From NCBI GenBank assembly GCA_032716605.1, contig CM064512.1:28396640-28460639 (forward strand): a stretch of DNA of 64,000 bases, written 5' to 3'. Made by a program: the position numbers and the translations under genes. Below are positions 8,775-21,364 of the stretch, one piece after another. Below the pieces are notes generated by a model. The model searched no databases, was not told where the DNA came from, and saw only the letters and a program-made list of their open reading frames with translations. Within the stretch, counting starts at the first letter, position 1, and every line of letters starts with the position of its first letter. Source of the DNA: Paralithodes platypus (lineage: Eukaryota > Arthropoda > Malacostraca > Decapoda > Lithodidae).

Positions 8775-10309
8775 TGACATACGGAGCCCTGTATGTTAAT
8801 TTAAGAGTTAGAATTAGAGTTCAAGGAGCCAAACTACCACAGTGGTGAAGCAGACTAGCGAGCGAACGAGCGAGTGGGCAAACCATCTCGCCCCATACCA
8901 GCTCGCCCCATACCTCGATGACCGATGCTATGACGTATGATCGACGCCAGGAGATGTGAGTGGACACACCTGTTATGTGATTCGAGGAGCTATGATTGGA
9001 GCGCGCACCATCACTCGCCTCCTGATTCGTTCCTACACCATCATTGTTTGGTATATAAGACCCGAGTTGTGGGCATTCAAATCAGTCTCTATTGTAGTTG
9101 AGGAAGGTGAACTTGCAGCTGGAGGAAGACGGGGTGAAGTTTATAATGGGATTGTGACTGTCAGTCGATTATATAAATGTGTGTTAAGTGTGTTCGGTGT
9201 AAACACTTACGTTATGTTGGTTAGTGAGATATGTGATTGGGAATTAACGTGATGTGTTTAATGTGTGTAATGTGTTTAACTATTTAATTGGGAATTAACG
9301 TGAACACTACTATTCTGTGTTTAACTATTTAATGGGAATTAACGTGAACACTACTATTATGTGTTTAACTATTTGATTGGGAATTAACGTTAACGCTATT
9401 ATTATGTACTTAACTATTTTAGTTGACTAACTTGTGGACTAAAGCAACTCTTTAAGTAATTGGGTTATGATGAAAGTAATACTATTGTTTTATATTAATA
9501 CTTACGAGTTCTTTCATTTCTCTTTTAATTAAGCTTACATTGCTTAACGGTGCTTAGTACGGTGATGCTATTGTCTCGTATTAGTAATATCGCCTTAGGC
9601 TAACATGGCTGTGATAATATTACTTCTAGTGATTTCCTAAGCTGAAGAAAATTCTTTTGCTTCAAAATATTATATTTTGCTTTTCATATTATTTGAGTGA
9701 GACCTGAATCGAATCTATGAAACGATCATGTAACTTTATTTACTCATAATCAAACCTCAATGTTACGTGGTTAAGAAATAAATTTAACTAATTATTAAAT
9801 ATATATCTAACTTTTTATGTGACTTTGATATTACTCCTGATGATAATAATAATATAATACTATTAACGTAAGACAAGAACCAAGAATAATTACATTAAAA
9901 AATAAATAAAAGGACATAGAAGAAAACTATCTATTCATTTCAAAGAGGGTAAGAGACAGAAATATTCTTACTTTAATATTTATCTTCCAAGACTTTTATA
10001 AAATTAATAGTCCTTCTTTAGCTATAACTTATTCGGTTCATAACCATAGCCTACTAAGCTTCGGTTAAATCATATATTCTTTATAAATACTACATGACTT
10101 TAATTAGTTTCAGTATTTTTCATAATTAAAGAGTATCAGTCAATAAAGGATACCAAGTCCTAAGATCCAAAAGGAAAGGAAGCAACAACAGGAAATTATT
10201 TTATTAGATTTTACTTTTGTTTTGCCTTCAGCTGAATGATACCTTAATATATATCTCTGTGCTATCTAGATTCATCAAGTTAACCACTTGAGGATCAAGA
10301 TACGTAACA
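8775..10309 (+). repeat. LTR shared by Gypsy copies 1 and 2
   Basis: This is the 3' LTR of copy 1 and also stands directly upstream of a second internal region. It has a TATA box at 9,052-9,059 and ends at the CA before the next primer-binding site (about 10,316). A tandem LTR-internal-LTR-internal layout can arise by recombination between LTRs, or from an assembly join. Confidence 0.9.
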
Positions 10310-10396
10310 GAAGAGTGGCGACATGCCAGGATTTCGTTTCATACAGTTTCACTCGGTTTCATTAAAGTTTCACTACTTAAAAATCAAATATTAATC

Positions 10397-13300
10397 ATGC
10401 CTCAACTAATTAATGAAGATGCTAGAGTTTTCATAGAATCAGAACCCACATCCCCTGATATTGACTGTCTGTCAAAATCTGAACTGAAAGTGCTTGCTCA
10501 TATCTCCAATTAACTGTCTCAAACATGTCTAAAGTAGAGGTGGCTCAGACCATAAAAACCCACCTGTTCCCTGTAGAAGGCGGGGAGGGTGACGGAGCAG
10601 TTGGTGGGATCCCTAGTAAACCTAGCCAACTTGATGAACAATTGCCACCTGGTTTTACCATTGATCAATATTCGAACTAGAATAGCAGAATAAAAGCAAA
10701 GACCGAACAAGCCTGACTAGAACTAGCCAGAATAAATACCGAAGAAGCCAGAATAAATGCCGAAGCAAAGACCGAACAAGTCAGACTAAATGCCAGTGCA
10801 ACGACCGAACAATGTGAATATCAATATCGTACGGCTCAACTAAATGTCCATACAAATGCTCCCGAAATTGCTCCCCATCTGGGATTGACTATGACTAGTG
10901 TCATTCCACCTTTCACTGAGGATAATGTGCAGGATTTCTTTGTTTTGTTTGAGGAAGTTGCTGGAGGTATGAAGTGGACAAGAGATCAATGGCCTTTTAT
11001 GTTACAAACTGTTTTGACAGGGCAGGCTCGAGCCACGTATTTGTCAGAAGTAGCAGAAGTTAGGCAGGATTATGACAATCTCAAAGAAGCTATCTTAAAA
11101 ACCTATCAATTGCAGCCTGAGGCTTACAGGCAATCTTTCCGTAAAAACCAGCAGAAAGTAGAAGAAACCCATAAGGTATTTGCCAGGACCATGACTAAAA
11201 CTTTCAATCATTGGGTCAAGAGTAAGAAAGTCACAAGCTACAACGATCTGAAGGAGTTGGTCCTGTTAGAAAATTTCCTATGGAAAATTGATTCTTCTGT
11301 ATCCTATCATTTAAAGGGGAAAAAGGTAGATTGTCTTGCCGACGCCGCTGACATGGCTGACACATACGTGCTCAACAACACATTTCGTGGAAAGAAGCCC
11401 TACGATAATTCTAGTTCTAATTTTAAGTATCCCAATCACAAATCTGACCGACCCAGTCACAAGCCTATAACGTCTTCCCCAGCTAGCCAAAATAGAAATT
11501 GTTCCCCCAACTAAAAATGCGACTCAGGGCAATGGTAACAGAGGTGGGCCCCAAACTAATAGTAATGCTCAAAGAGGGAACTTTCCCGTATCCCCTAAAG
11601 TATGTACTTTTTGTGGCAAGAGAGGCCACCTAGCTTATCAGTGCTGGGCCAAGGAAAAAACCGAGAGATCGGGGCAGACAGTTGCCGCCGTATCTCAAAC
11701 TCCATATGTTCCTGTAATGCAGGACTCCCGACAGAAGGAGTACCTAGCACCAAAAGTGCCTTTAATGCAGGACTCCCGACAGAAGGAGTACCTAGCAGCT
11801 AACGTAAATCATCTAGACAGGGGTGTAGTAGCATGTGTGGTGCAACCCCCCAGGGTTAAACCAATAATATTTTCACCATCAGTGCAGGACAGTTACCGTC
11901 CCTTTATTTCATCTGCAACGTGAGATTTAATGGTTGCATACATGAGGTAAAAATTCTGAGAGACACAGGTTCTACTAGCACCCTCATGGTGAATCCTTAC
12001 ACTGAGTGCCCACCTGGCGAACCAGTTGTAATGAGAGGTGCTGGAGGCCAGTTTTATGCATACTTGGTAAAAGGCGACATTGAATGTGAGTTACTACAGG
12101 GTGAGGCCACCATAGCTTTGTGTAGGTCCCAAGATATCCCTGTGCCTTTTGGGGAATGATGTAGCAGGTGAGAAGGTCCGACCAGACCCATTTTGTCACT
12201 TTCCCCTGTTAACGAGCCACTAACCGGTGAGCTCGAAAAGGAGATGCCAACTGTTTTCCCTGTGTGTGCTGTCACACGTTCAATGTCTCAAGTAGCAGTT
12301 CCCTCAGACAGAAATGTACCGAATGTAAGAGTTGATGAAAGGGATGATGAGAGTGTGAATGATGCTCCAACTGTGCCTGATGATGTGACTGAGGTGGATT
12401 TATCTGACACCTTTATGGCTCATCTTGACCCTAACGATGACATGACACTCCTCCAAATTCGCCTAGTGGCCTGGTAGAGCGGCAGAGAGAGGACAGTGAA
12501 TGCAAGGAGTTAGCTGCCAGGTCCGTGAGTGAAGAGGAATGTGGAGAAGGAGTGTGGTGAATGTTTCTGCCTCAAAGGAGGAGTATTGTGGCGAAGATGG
12601 AGACAGCCACCCAGACCAACTCGATGACGGGGCTTGGGACGTCCAACAAGTAGTAGTCCCCAAACCTTGTCGTAAAGATATCATGGAAATGGCACATTGT
12701 ATACCATTGGCAGGACACCTAGGTGTGAGAAAAACTCTAGACAGCATCAGATCCCACATTTACTGGCCAGGAAGCGTGCAGATGTAGTGAAGGGTTGTAG
12801 AGTCTGTGACACTTGGCAGATGACAGGAAAACCCAATCAGAAGGTGACGGTACATCCTCTGGTGCCCTTGCCCGTTTTCGAGAATCCTTTTACTCGGGTG
12901 GTAGTGGACATTGTAGGCCCATTGCCTAAGACTTCCCAAGGTAACATTTATTTATTAACTATCATGGACATGGCAAACTCGCTACCCAGAGGCTATACCC
13001 TTAAGGACTACCTCTGCTCCAACTGTATCAAGGAACTGCTCAAATTCTTCACCAGAATGGGTTTCCCCCATGAGGTGCAAAGTGATCAAGGAACTAATTT
13101 TACCTCTAACATTTTCCAGCAGTCCCTGAAGGAGTTGGTTATCGAGAATGTAAAGTCTAGCACCTACCACCCAGAGAGTCAAGGGGTTCTCGAACGATAT
13201 CATCAGACATTAAAGGGAATGTTACGTAAGTATTGTACAGAGACCGGAGTGGAGTGGGATAAGGGGGTACCTTTTCTTTTATTTGCTACTCGTGAGGTTC

Positions 13301-14103
13301 CAACTGAATCCCTGGGTTTTTCCCCTAATGAGCTAGTTTTCGGTCACCAGGTAAGAGGTCCTTTGCAACTATTGCAGGATAGCCTAGTTGGCCAGGAGGG
13401 GAACCAAAACCTCCTCAAGTATGTTTCAGATTTCAAAACACGGCTGAGATCCTCATGTGAGTTTGCCGCTCAAAACTTGACAGTGGCTAAAAGCTCCATG
13501 AAGAATTGTATGACAGAAAAGCCCGTGAGAGGGAGTTTAAGCCCGGTGATGAGGTTGTGGTCCTGCTCCCCCTTTTTGGCCAACCTTTATCTTCAAGTTC
13601 AGGGGCCCATATAAGATCATCGGAGGGTGAGCATTACCGATTATCTAGTAACTAACCCAGACAGGAGAAAGCCCACGCAAGTATTCCATATAAATATGTT
13701 GAAGCCCTACCATAGGTCCCCTGATTTCTCTCCTCCAGATTCTCCCACTGTGGCAGTGAATGTCAGGACCTGTGAGCAGCCTGGTGCGGCCAAAGTCTTC
13801 AGTTCGCTTACTGGACCGCACCAGAATGTTCCAGAGCCTGAAGGTATCCATGCAGACCTGTGACTTGTCATGTAGCCTATCCAACTTTCAGTATAATTCA
13901 GTGGCTTTGAGGGAATTACCAATATAAAACTATGTCATCTTATCCAATATGATCAAGCGAACCAACTAATCTCTGTTTTATCTCCACATATAACAAATGT
14001 GTTCCGTGATACTCCAGGGCTCACTTCTTTGGCCCGTGCACGACATCACGACGTAGGGGATGCAACTCCCATTAAACTTAACTATCCCCCTACCGTGTCT
14101 CGC
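10397..14103 (+). pseudogene. gag-pol: Gypsy copy 2 gag-pol, broken and truncated by the scaffold gap
   Basis: The order matches copy 1: gag from ATG 10,397, capsid and SCAN-like part open at 10,885-11,514, CCHC knuckle near 11,610, protease DTGS near 11,965, integrase (12,697-13,614 in several frames), and the start of the post-integrase linker up to 14,103. It lacks the MITE and so shows the empty site. Single-base gains and losses are frequent, for example near 10,670, 11,500, 11,915, 12,145, 12,540 and 13,505. They become denser toward the gap, which could be real decay or low consensus quality at a contig end. RT, RNase H and the 3' LTR are missing. Confidence 0.85.
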
Positions 14104-14203
14104 NNNNNNNNNNNNNNNNNNNNNNNNNNNNNNNNNNNNNNNNNNNNNNNNNNNNNNNNNNNNNNNNNNNNNNNNNNNNNNNNNNNNNNNNNNNNNNNNN
14201 NNN
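14104..14203. other. Scaffold gap of exactly 100 N
   Basis: One hundred N bases mark a join of unknown true length. Gypsy copy 2 ends on the left, and the 3' end of a different LTR element begins on the right. Confidence 0.99.
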
Positions 14204-14406
14204 AGAATTTTGTATAAGATGTTGTAGGCAGTATCTAAGGTGAATGTTTCGCTTATTGTCGCTAAGTTAGTTGAACTTGCTCGGTGGAGCGCAACAGTCT
14301 TTATTTTTTTTATATAGTGCCTTGTGTCGCAACAGTTTGTGGTACTATGAAAAGCTTTCTGTTAGATATGAAGAACTTAGTCAAGGGTCTTATATCTTGG
14401 GGGAGG
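14204..14406 (+). mobile_element. 3' end of the internal region of a second LTR retrotransposon
   Basis: This AT-rich non-coding stretch ends with a polypurine tract, TTGGGGGAGG (14,397-14,406), immediately before an LTR-like start. The coding region, if any, lies in or beyond the gap. No protein similarity was found. Confidence 0.5.
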
Positions 14407-16252
14407 TGTGACGCTCCTGCATAGTAGCCAAGTGCGGGCATGCGCGCGTGTCGGCTGCCCAGCCGTTTAGAAACCGGCTGGCGGTAGCCGGCCGGCCGGC
14501 TTTTCCTTAGTATATATCCTACGACAATGTAACTAATGTCTGGGATATTCTTATGTTGTTTCACAGCTTGAAGCTGCCCTTATTCTTAACCAACGCATCT
14601 TAGTATATATTATTCTCGATAGTTGATTGTTTCATTATAATATATAAGATGTAAGTCTAGTGAGAGTGGGAGAAGACGAGCGGGAGAGAGAGACCGGCTG
14701 GGGGACGTTGCTTCGCGCGGAGAGTCCAGCTTGGGACGAGCCTGATGTAGAGGATTTTGACCCGGCAACTGTGTTGAGTGTTGCCAAGCATGGGATGTAT
14801 TTTGCATTCCTAGGGTGGGGTCCAGACAGATTCAAGACTCAGAGCTCACCTCACTGTCGTACCCTTCGGACCCCCTTGATATCTACCCCTCTCAACCCCA
14901 CTTAGAAACGTTCTCTCTTACTTTGTATACCTTCTTTCCACTACTTCACCAACTATTTAATTATCCCATCCCCTTGATAGACCTTATATCTATTATTGTA
15001 TTAACGACGAGCTCTCAGATAACTAGATAGGATTTTGGGCCTTATGCAGAGACGTAATTGTTAATGAGACCTAGGAAGCTTTTTTGTTGTCTCATATTTG
15101 GTGGTTTCATGCTTGCTAGTGTGTTCTTGTGTCAGGTTAGCAGGGGCTAGACCGGAGAGGAGTTTTTTTGCGATCCTTTAAGTAAAGTCTGCTGGTGCGA
15201 GTCCTGTGGACCCCTCGACTTTACTAGGATACCCGTGGGAGTCTGGGGGCATTTTCTTGTCTGTGTCCCTGTGTGTCTAGCATTGTGTTGTGTGAGGGCC
15301 CTTGCCTAGTCCACTCAGCACTGTGCTAGCACGTCTTGCTTTTGTTTTAGGGTCGCCAGGAGAGAGTCAGATACTTGCGATCCTGAGTCTGTCAAGAGAG
15401 CACCCTTTCAATTAGAGTAATTTGGCGCACAGACCTGGGAACGTCCCTAGGCTAGAGCAGGTGGCTCAGCCCGGGTATCTGAAGCCTATATCCTTCCAGC
15501 TAGACCTCCGCCACCTGGCAGATTAACAGGTAGTGGTTTATGTATCTGTATGCTTGTTATTGTGCCACAGTTTACCGTTTTTTGTGAGCATTGTGAGTCA
15601 GGGTGTGGCTTAGAGACTCTGTCCGAGCAGGCTTGCCTGACTAAGAGTGAGAAGCACACCTGTATGTGGTTATGTTGCGAGTTGCTGCCTTTATTTAATT
15701 ATACCTATGCTATTATACACTGTATGGCCTATCACTATTATTTATTCATGCTTATGAGTTAAGAGTTCTCTAAATCCGTAACGTACTTTCTTTGCTAAGC
15801 ATCAGATCCTACAGTAGCCGCATGCAGTTTTAGAAACCCGCATCTTGTCTACCGGTACGATGTTTTGCGGACTGTTGCTTTCACCTTCTTTTCACGCAGG
15901 GGTGATTAGTTGTATTAATTAACGTAACGTTAAATGTACTTTCTTCTAGTTTGTTATTAAATTGTTTCTGCAATTTAATTCCGTTATCTATCTTTTCCTT
16001 GAAGCTTTAAGTCAACTTAAGTGTGTGATCTTTTATATAGCCTGCTTGAGTATCAGCAGTCTATAGTGCGTGCACCCTGTAACCGAGTCATAGGATACCT
16101 TGTTGTCCAGGCAGGACTCTTGACGGTTTAGGGTGGTTTGTTGCCTGGGTTTATAGATAAGGGTTGGATCTAGCGTTTTTCCGTTGTTGCTTGTTGCCGC
16201 ATACCTAGTCCAATGGAAAGAGCCCAGTGTTTATATATCCCAGGACGTAACA
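14407..16252 (+). repeat. LTR of a second retrotransposon family, ~1.85 kb
   Basis: The repeat starts TGTGACGCTCC after a polypurine tract and ends GGACGTAACA just before a (TA)n tract. This is the same TG...ACGTAACA terminal style as the Gypsy LTRs above, but the sequence between is unrelated. A TATATAAG motif at 14,641-14,648 is a plausible promoter. No partner LTR is in the window. The open frames inside (for example 14,660-14,905) show no recognisable protein. Confidence 0.6.
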
Positions 16253-16269
16253 ATATATATATATATCCA

Positions 16270-16500
16270 GCTTAGCTGTGGGTCTACCTGCGGAGATCGG
16301 CGCCTTTCCGGGGGATCTGAGACCTGGGAATCTTTTGCTGAGGACCCCAAATGGGCCTGGGTCTCTGGGTATTTCTTCTGGGCGACCTAGATGTGTGTGA
16401 TTTTTTGTTTTGTTTTTCTGATTTGTCGTGATGTCCCTGTTCGGGCTCTGTCTCGAGTCGGCCACCCTGATAAAAAACCCAAAGCAAACTGGGGAAGGTG
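16270..16500 (+). repeat. Dispersed repeat, unknown family
   Basis: This shares several blocks with 35,600-35,850, such as GGAGATCGG followed by CCTTTCCGGG, then GGGCGACCTAG, and GGGCTCTGTCTCGAGTCGGCC. A reversed fragment is at 18,330-18,382. All copies sit beside (TA)n tracts. No protein or clear polymerase III boxes were seen. Confidence 0.55.
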
Positions 16501-16513
16501 CCAGAGTATATAG

Positions 16514-16542
16514 ACACACACACACACACACACATATATATA

Positions 16543-16606
<64 letters not shown>
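16514..16606. repeat. (CA)n(TA)n microsatellite
   Basis: A CA run is followed by about 60 bases of TA. It generates spurious short open frames on both strands. Confidence 0.95.
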
Positions 16607-16610
<4 letters not shown>

Positions 16611-18329
16611 CATAAGATCACAGAGGAACATAATTTATGTGGGCAACAGTACATACGAAGGTAGGCGTGAGGAAGTAATGGTGGAAGGTGTGACTATATG
16701 AGCGGCTGGTGCAAGGAAGACGAAGATTAAAAGTGTGTGTGGGAGTGGTAAAGAAAGGCATTGATAGCAGAGAGAGAGAAAGAGAGAGAGAGATAAGTGT
16801 TGGGCTAAGCAGATAAAAGAATGATTGGCGGAGACAGGAAGCTCTGTAAGAGAGCGAGCGCAATGGAGATAATATCAAAGACAAATACTAAACAGAAACA
16901 GTGATAACTGGGAGGATCATATGCTTTCATTACATTTATTTGAGGGTGTTTGGTGTTGGAAGTGCTATTCATTTATTAAGAACATTTATATATTATCAGG
17001 AACAAGTAAGTTGCGAAGACAGTCCTTTGAGATTTGCGGTCCATAACTTGTTCTTTTCTCTCACATAAGCATTACTTTATTCATGGTGCAGGGTCCAGTA
17101 CATGATGATATTGATATCCAGTATTTAATAAATGGATATTAATTGTTGTAATGGTCAAAATCTAATTTGTATACTTCATATGTATTTGCATATATACAAG
17201 ATATATGATAGTATTGTAAGCTGATATATACTGTAAAAATAGTTTAATATACAAGGCTTATAAATTAATGGGTTCATAGATATAAGTTGTACACCTATGA
17301 TTTGATGCGTCTGGAGAAACTGTATTTATATAATTATATCTTATAGAGGTTATGCATGTCCACTAATTTATGAAATATGATATAATTTGGATAACATAGT
17401 TTGTCCGTATGGATTAGCTTGTATGAATATATTCTGTTTGTTTTATATTATACAGCCAATTTAATGTATCTCATAAACTTGTATTGTGAAATGTACAGTA
17501 TATACTACAAATATTTGTCTTGCGTATATGATAGATGGTAAATGATAACAACCAAGGTGTTGCCAGGAAAGTGTTTCGAACTATTGGTTTAATTTTGTAT
17601 GACGCATCTTGTCAGTGTTTCGAACATTTTCCGAGCCAAACTAGGTAGAGAAGTAGTGAGAGCAGACAGTTTGCTGTGAGCCCCGCCCGAGTGTATACCT
17701 GTTTGACCGGGCAAAGGATTACATATGAGCCCAGGATATTTGTGTAGTGTCACTTGGGCGGGACAATGATAGGACGTAACTTGACTGGTCACATTAAGTT
17801 ATGTATAGGATAGGATACTGTTTAACTCTCCAATTTATGTGAACCTCTTGCTACCATATATGTTTGTATAGCCGGTTCGATTAACATACTTCCTAAACTG
17901 TAAAGAGTATTAGTGATTCAGATTTACCTATATATTTCTTGTTAACATTTTATCGTTGATCATAGCGCAGTTTATGGCATATTTGATTTAATTCAGTTGC
18001 TAGAGTTTAAGGTCTCTAATATTTGAGCCAGTCTTTAAAGTATAAAGTACACGTCATTTATGTATTGAAATTATCCTAACTTGATTGCCTTTAGTTTAAC
18101 TAATTTCATACCTTTAATTGCATTAGCCTAATCCTCTTTGATATTACTCCTTTGATTCGTGCTTGTTCTACTTTGGTGTAACGTGTCCTTTGAGACCTAG
18201 TGTTGGGAGTTTTGACAATGTTAAGTTTAACTACCTTTAAATATTTAATTGTAGTGGTTGAAGCGCAGAATTATAATTGCTTTTGTTGTTTTGCTGATGT
18301 ACCGTATATGTATGTATATACTCAGGCAT
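16607..18329. other. No gene seen
   Basis: AT-rich sequence with a GA-rich patch at about 16,770-16,795 and a short SINE-like segment at 16,906-16,966 (GGGAGGATCATATGCTTTCA, then TTTGAGGGTGTTTGG) that recurs at 18,797-18,846. No frame has a recognisable protein. Confidence 0.6.
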
Positions 18330-18382
18330 ATATCCCATTGCTGGGGGTGGCCGACTCGAGACGGAGCCCGAACAGAAACATT
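18330..18382 (-). repeat. Fragment of the dispersed repeat
   Basis: GGGGGTGGCCGACTCGAGAC plus GGAGCCCGAACAG is the reverse complement of the 3' end of the repeat at 16,270-16,500 and of 35,800-35,850. Confidence 0.6.
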
Positions 18383-18749
18383 TAAAGTTCGTATTCTCAA
18401 GGTCTAGGACCAATTTCGCGTTCTCTCGCCAGTTTCTCTGTCACTTCGGGTAGGAGAATTATACTGTACAAGGGGAGGAGGATTCCTAGCCAGACCCTTG
18501 ATTAATAAGTTCATTAATTAGTATTCTCCTGTACAAAATGTTTTGCTTGGTAATCAATTTGGCAATACATATGAATGTTGGATATAGAGCATTGTTGAGT
18601 GAAAATTACATTAGTGTTCTTTGTTCGCAGTTAATCATCATAAACATCGACACCATCAATAAAGATGCATTACCGGAACCATGTTTGAGTTACTCCTTTC
18701 AATTGTGGTCATGTGCTAACCCTTGACGAACTGTCTTGATGATGTAATT

Positions 18750-18846
18750 GTTAGTGTGTTTAAGTTCTGTATGTGGTATCCCAGGTTTGAATCCTGGGAG
18801 GATCACATACTTTCATTAACATAATTTGAGGGTGTAGTATGTTGGA
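18750..18846 (+). repeat. tRNA-derived SINE fragment
   Basis: A B-box-like GGTTTGAATCC at 18,784-18,794 is followed by a tail shared with 16,906-16,966. The A box and acceptor pairing are not convincing, so it is a SINE fragment and not a tRNA gene. Confidence 0.4.
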
Positions 18847-20370
18847 ATTATTATAGAGAACAAGACAATTTTGAAAGCTATAGTGGTAGGAATTAGGAGC
18901 GAGAGAAAAGAAAACTAAAAGATATAACACAACAATATGAGGAATATTCACCTTCTGAGGACGCATTTCGTTTATGGTCTCTGACTATTATTAAACGATT
19001 TCATTCAGATTAGGGAGGGTATATGGACGTCAGAGAGTTGATTGAGGTAGTCTTTACCCTCTTAATTTCCAGAGTTCTGTCCTAAGTTGCATAAAATCGT
19101 CAAATGATGGCCAAAATATACTGTCATAAGGGGTCATATTCCTCAAGGGGTTAACAATATATTTACAGGAGAGAGAGAGATAATACAAGGAGGTAGGAGG
19201 ACGCATACAAGGACGGTAATGATTGCGAGAGAGTTTTGTTATGGATAATAAGTACAGGTACTACTATCTTGTTATATAAACGGTAAAGTATTGCTAAACA
19301 TCATTCCTACCCGCAAATGAGCATGCTTATTGTCAATTCACTGATCATTTATAGAAAAACATTCCGTGTATGGAGCGATGGCGCACAAATACAACTGCAA
19401 ATCTTACACCACCAGGAATTTAGTCAACATTCTGTGATTAAGAATATGTTGACTTACTGGGGAAGTTTAGTGATGATTGTTACTTACTACGAATCACTTG
19501 GTCCAGGTGTGATCCCTACCCGAAAGGTTGTCACCCAGTTAACTCACCTGGTTGACCAACTTGTAATGGTATAGGTAGGCATTGCCTAACTATAATTAGC
19601 TCTGCCTCAGGTAATGTTAACCGGGATAATACGCAGGTGCCTATTTCCACAGTGACAGGCCAAGTATCTCACCCACCACAATTCTTAAAGGGCAAAATAA
19701 TATAGTTGAGTATTTATGCAAACCACAGCTTAACATAGCTTTCATCACCTTGCATGTTAAAGCTTGTCCCATATAGAAATTTAAACTCTTTTTAAACTTC
19801 TCTTCAGACACTAAAAAACACATCCAAATAATCTCATTGAAATGTTCTCCATATTGCAAATAACTACACTCCTTAAAATCTACAATAATGCACATATCAT
19901 CAGTTACTTGTTTATCATATGTTTTGAAGTGTAGAGAGCCCCACCCCGGGAAGTGCTACCACCGACCAATGACAGTAGACTCAGGTAATTACCAGGATTC
20001 CTCTTTATCTTCCAGGCCCTTCATTATTGGTTACATTTCTACCTGTCTCTTACAGATGAGGTATCAGGTTATCCACCATTACACAACTCACTCATCCAAG
20101 TATATAACATTCATACTAACTATCCCTCCTAATAAGGGGGGATGGGCGTATTTATTTACTTATTTATTGATTTATTGTATTATAATTTTTGTGTTTCCTC
20201 CCTAGACCTCCTTTACCCTTTAAAAAACACCACCAAGACCCTCCTTCATGATAATTTGTACATTTTCGATTGAAAAAAGTCCCGGCCAAAGGCCGGTTCC
20301 TCTTAAGTTACAGGTTCGCTATCGATCGCCCGGAAAAAATACATCGACACCTAAATAACGGTTCCATGTC
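18847..20370. other. No gene seen
   Basis: AT-rich sequence with a short GAGA run near 19,170. Open frames are short and show no recognisable domain. Confidence 0.5.
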
Positions 20371-20552
20371 ATCTCAACCAGTAGACCATTTCAACCAGTA
20401 GCTCTCAACCAGTGCTAAATTAACCCAGACAAACCAAACCAGTGCCAAAATATAGTACTAACCTAACCTAACCTAACCTAACCTAACCGTATTGGTTGAT
20501 TTGGTACTGGTTGAGAGCTACTGATTGAAATGGTCTACTGGTTGAGTTGACC
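20371..20552. repeat. Palindromic repeat with a telomere-type (CCTAA)n core
   Basis: The left arm (20,373-20,430, starting CTCAACCAGTAGACCATTTC) and the right arm (about 20,490-20,548) are near-perfect reverse complements. The centre (20,458-20,488) has about six CCTAA units, the complement of the arthropod telomere repeat TTAGG. It looks like a foldback element or a captured telomeric repeat. Confidence 0.75.
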
Positions 20553-21364
20553 GGTCACCCTAAATAATATGAAAAGTCTAAATATTGACAAATTAATGGG
20601 GCCCCCCGTAAGGTCTTAAAACCACCAAACTAATGGCCGAACGTCTTAAGATTTGAAAACTAATGAGGTTATGCATGAAGAAGAAGAGGGACCAGAAATA
20701 CTAACCATCTCCCCTTAAGACATACGCCCTTACATCAAGGTGGTGGAAATGTATGTTGATTAGGTGCCCATGGCTGTTGTAGGGGACATTATATTGTTTT
20801 TTTATTTAGTATTGAGATGACCAAGGGACTTCAGCTTATCTGTCTTGAATGTTATGACGGAGGAGATTATTTTCGGGATGATATTATTATTGCAACATTG
20901 ATTAAAATACAGAACCACATCCTAATGTACATTCACATTAAATGTGAAGGCTACGGTATCACAAGTAGGTATGTTAATTTAAGTCAGGGATTTACTTAGA
21001 AATGCATCTTCCCTCTCTCTCCTTCACACCCACTCTCAGTCAAGTCAGGAACTCTACTGACTTCACTACACCGGCCTAGCCCTTAAATACAAAATCACCA
21101 GTCACCATGCCTAATTCTAGTGACGCGATGTAGGGCCCACGATGATTGGTGTTACTTCCAATTACACGGGAGTTAACTGGTGGCGGCGCCAATCATAGCT
21201 TCTCTCTCCCACCTCCCCACTATATCCACACGTGCCGGCTCCAATGAATGAGTTCCGAGGGCCTGGGGGCAGGTAGCCAAATTCACTGGAGAGGGTACAG
21301 TGCATAAACCTGCCAGCCCGGCTGAGATAGCACGTGACTGGTTGCTCTGTCAGTCGCAAAATAT
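20553..21364. other. No gene seen
   Basis: Mixed AT-rich sequence. Open frames such as 20,817-20,999 have no recognisable features. Confidence 0.5.

Larger units (their letters stand above)
1399..10309 (+). mobile_element. Ty3/Gypsy LTR retrotransposon copy 1, Gmr1-type domain order
   Basis: A complete element of about 8.9 kb with two LTRs (1,399-2,941 and 8,775-10,309), each starting TG and ending CA. A primer-binding site follows the 5' LTR and a G-rich polypurine tract precedes the 3' LTR. The coding order is Gag, CCHC knuckle, protease, integrase, RT, RNase H, which is the Copia-like order reported for Gmr1-type Gypsy elements. The copy is inactive: a 472 bp MITE splits gag and a one-base shift near 8,122 separates RT from the end of RNase H. 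Its 3' LTR is shared with a second internal region downstream, making an LTR-internal-LTR-internal array. The 5' flank is an AT tract, so a target duplication cannot be resolved. Confidence 0.92.

Noticed and set aside
1399..14103. Envelope gene or infectious retrovirus
   Set aside because: No open frame or surface-protein features occur between RNase H and the 3' LTR. That space holds the fossil RT fragment and the polypurine tract.
16205..16654. 149-codon minus-strand frame
   Set aside because: Mostly translated (TA)n and (CA)n microsatellite and dispersed repeat.
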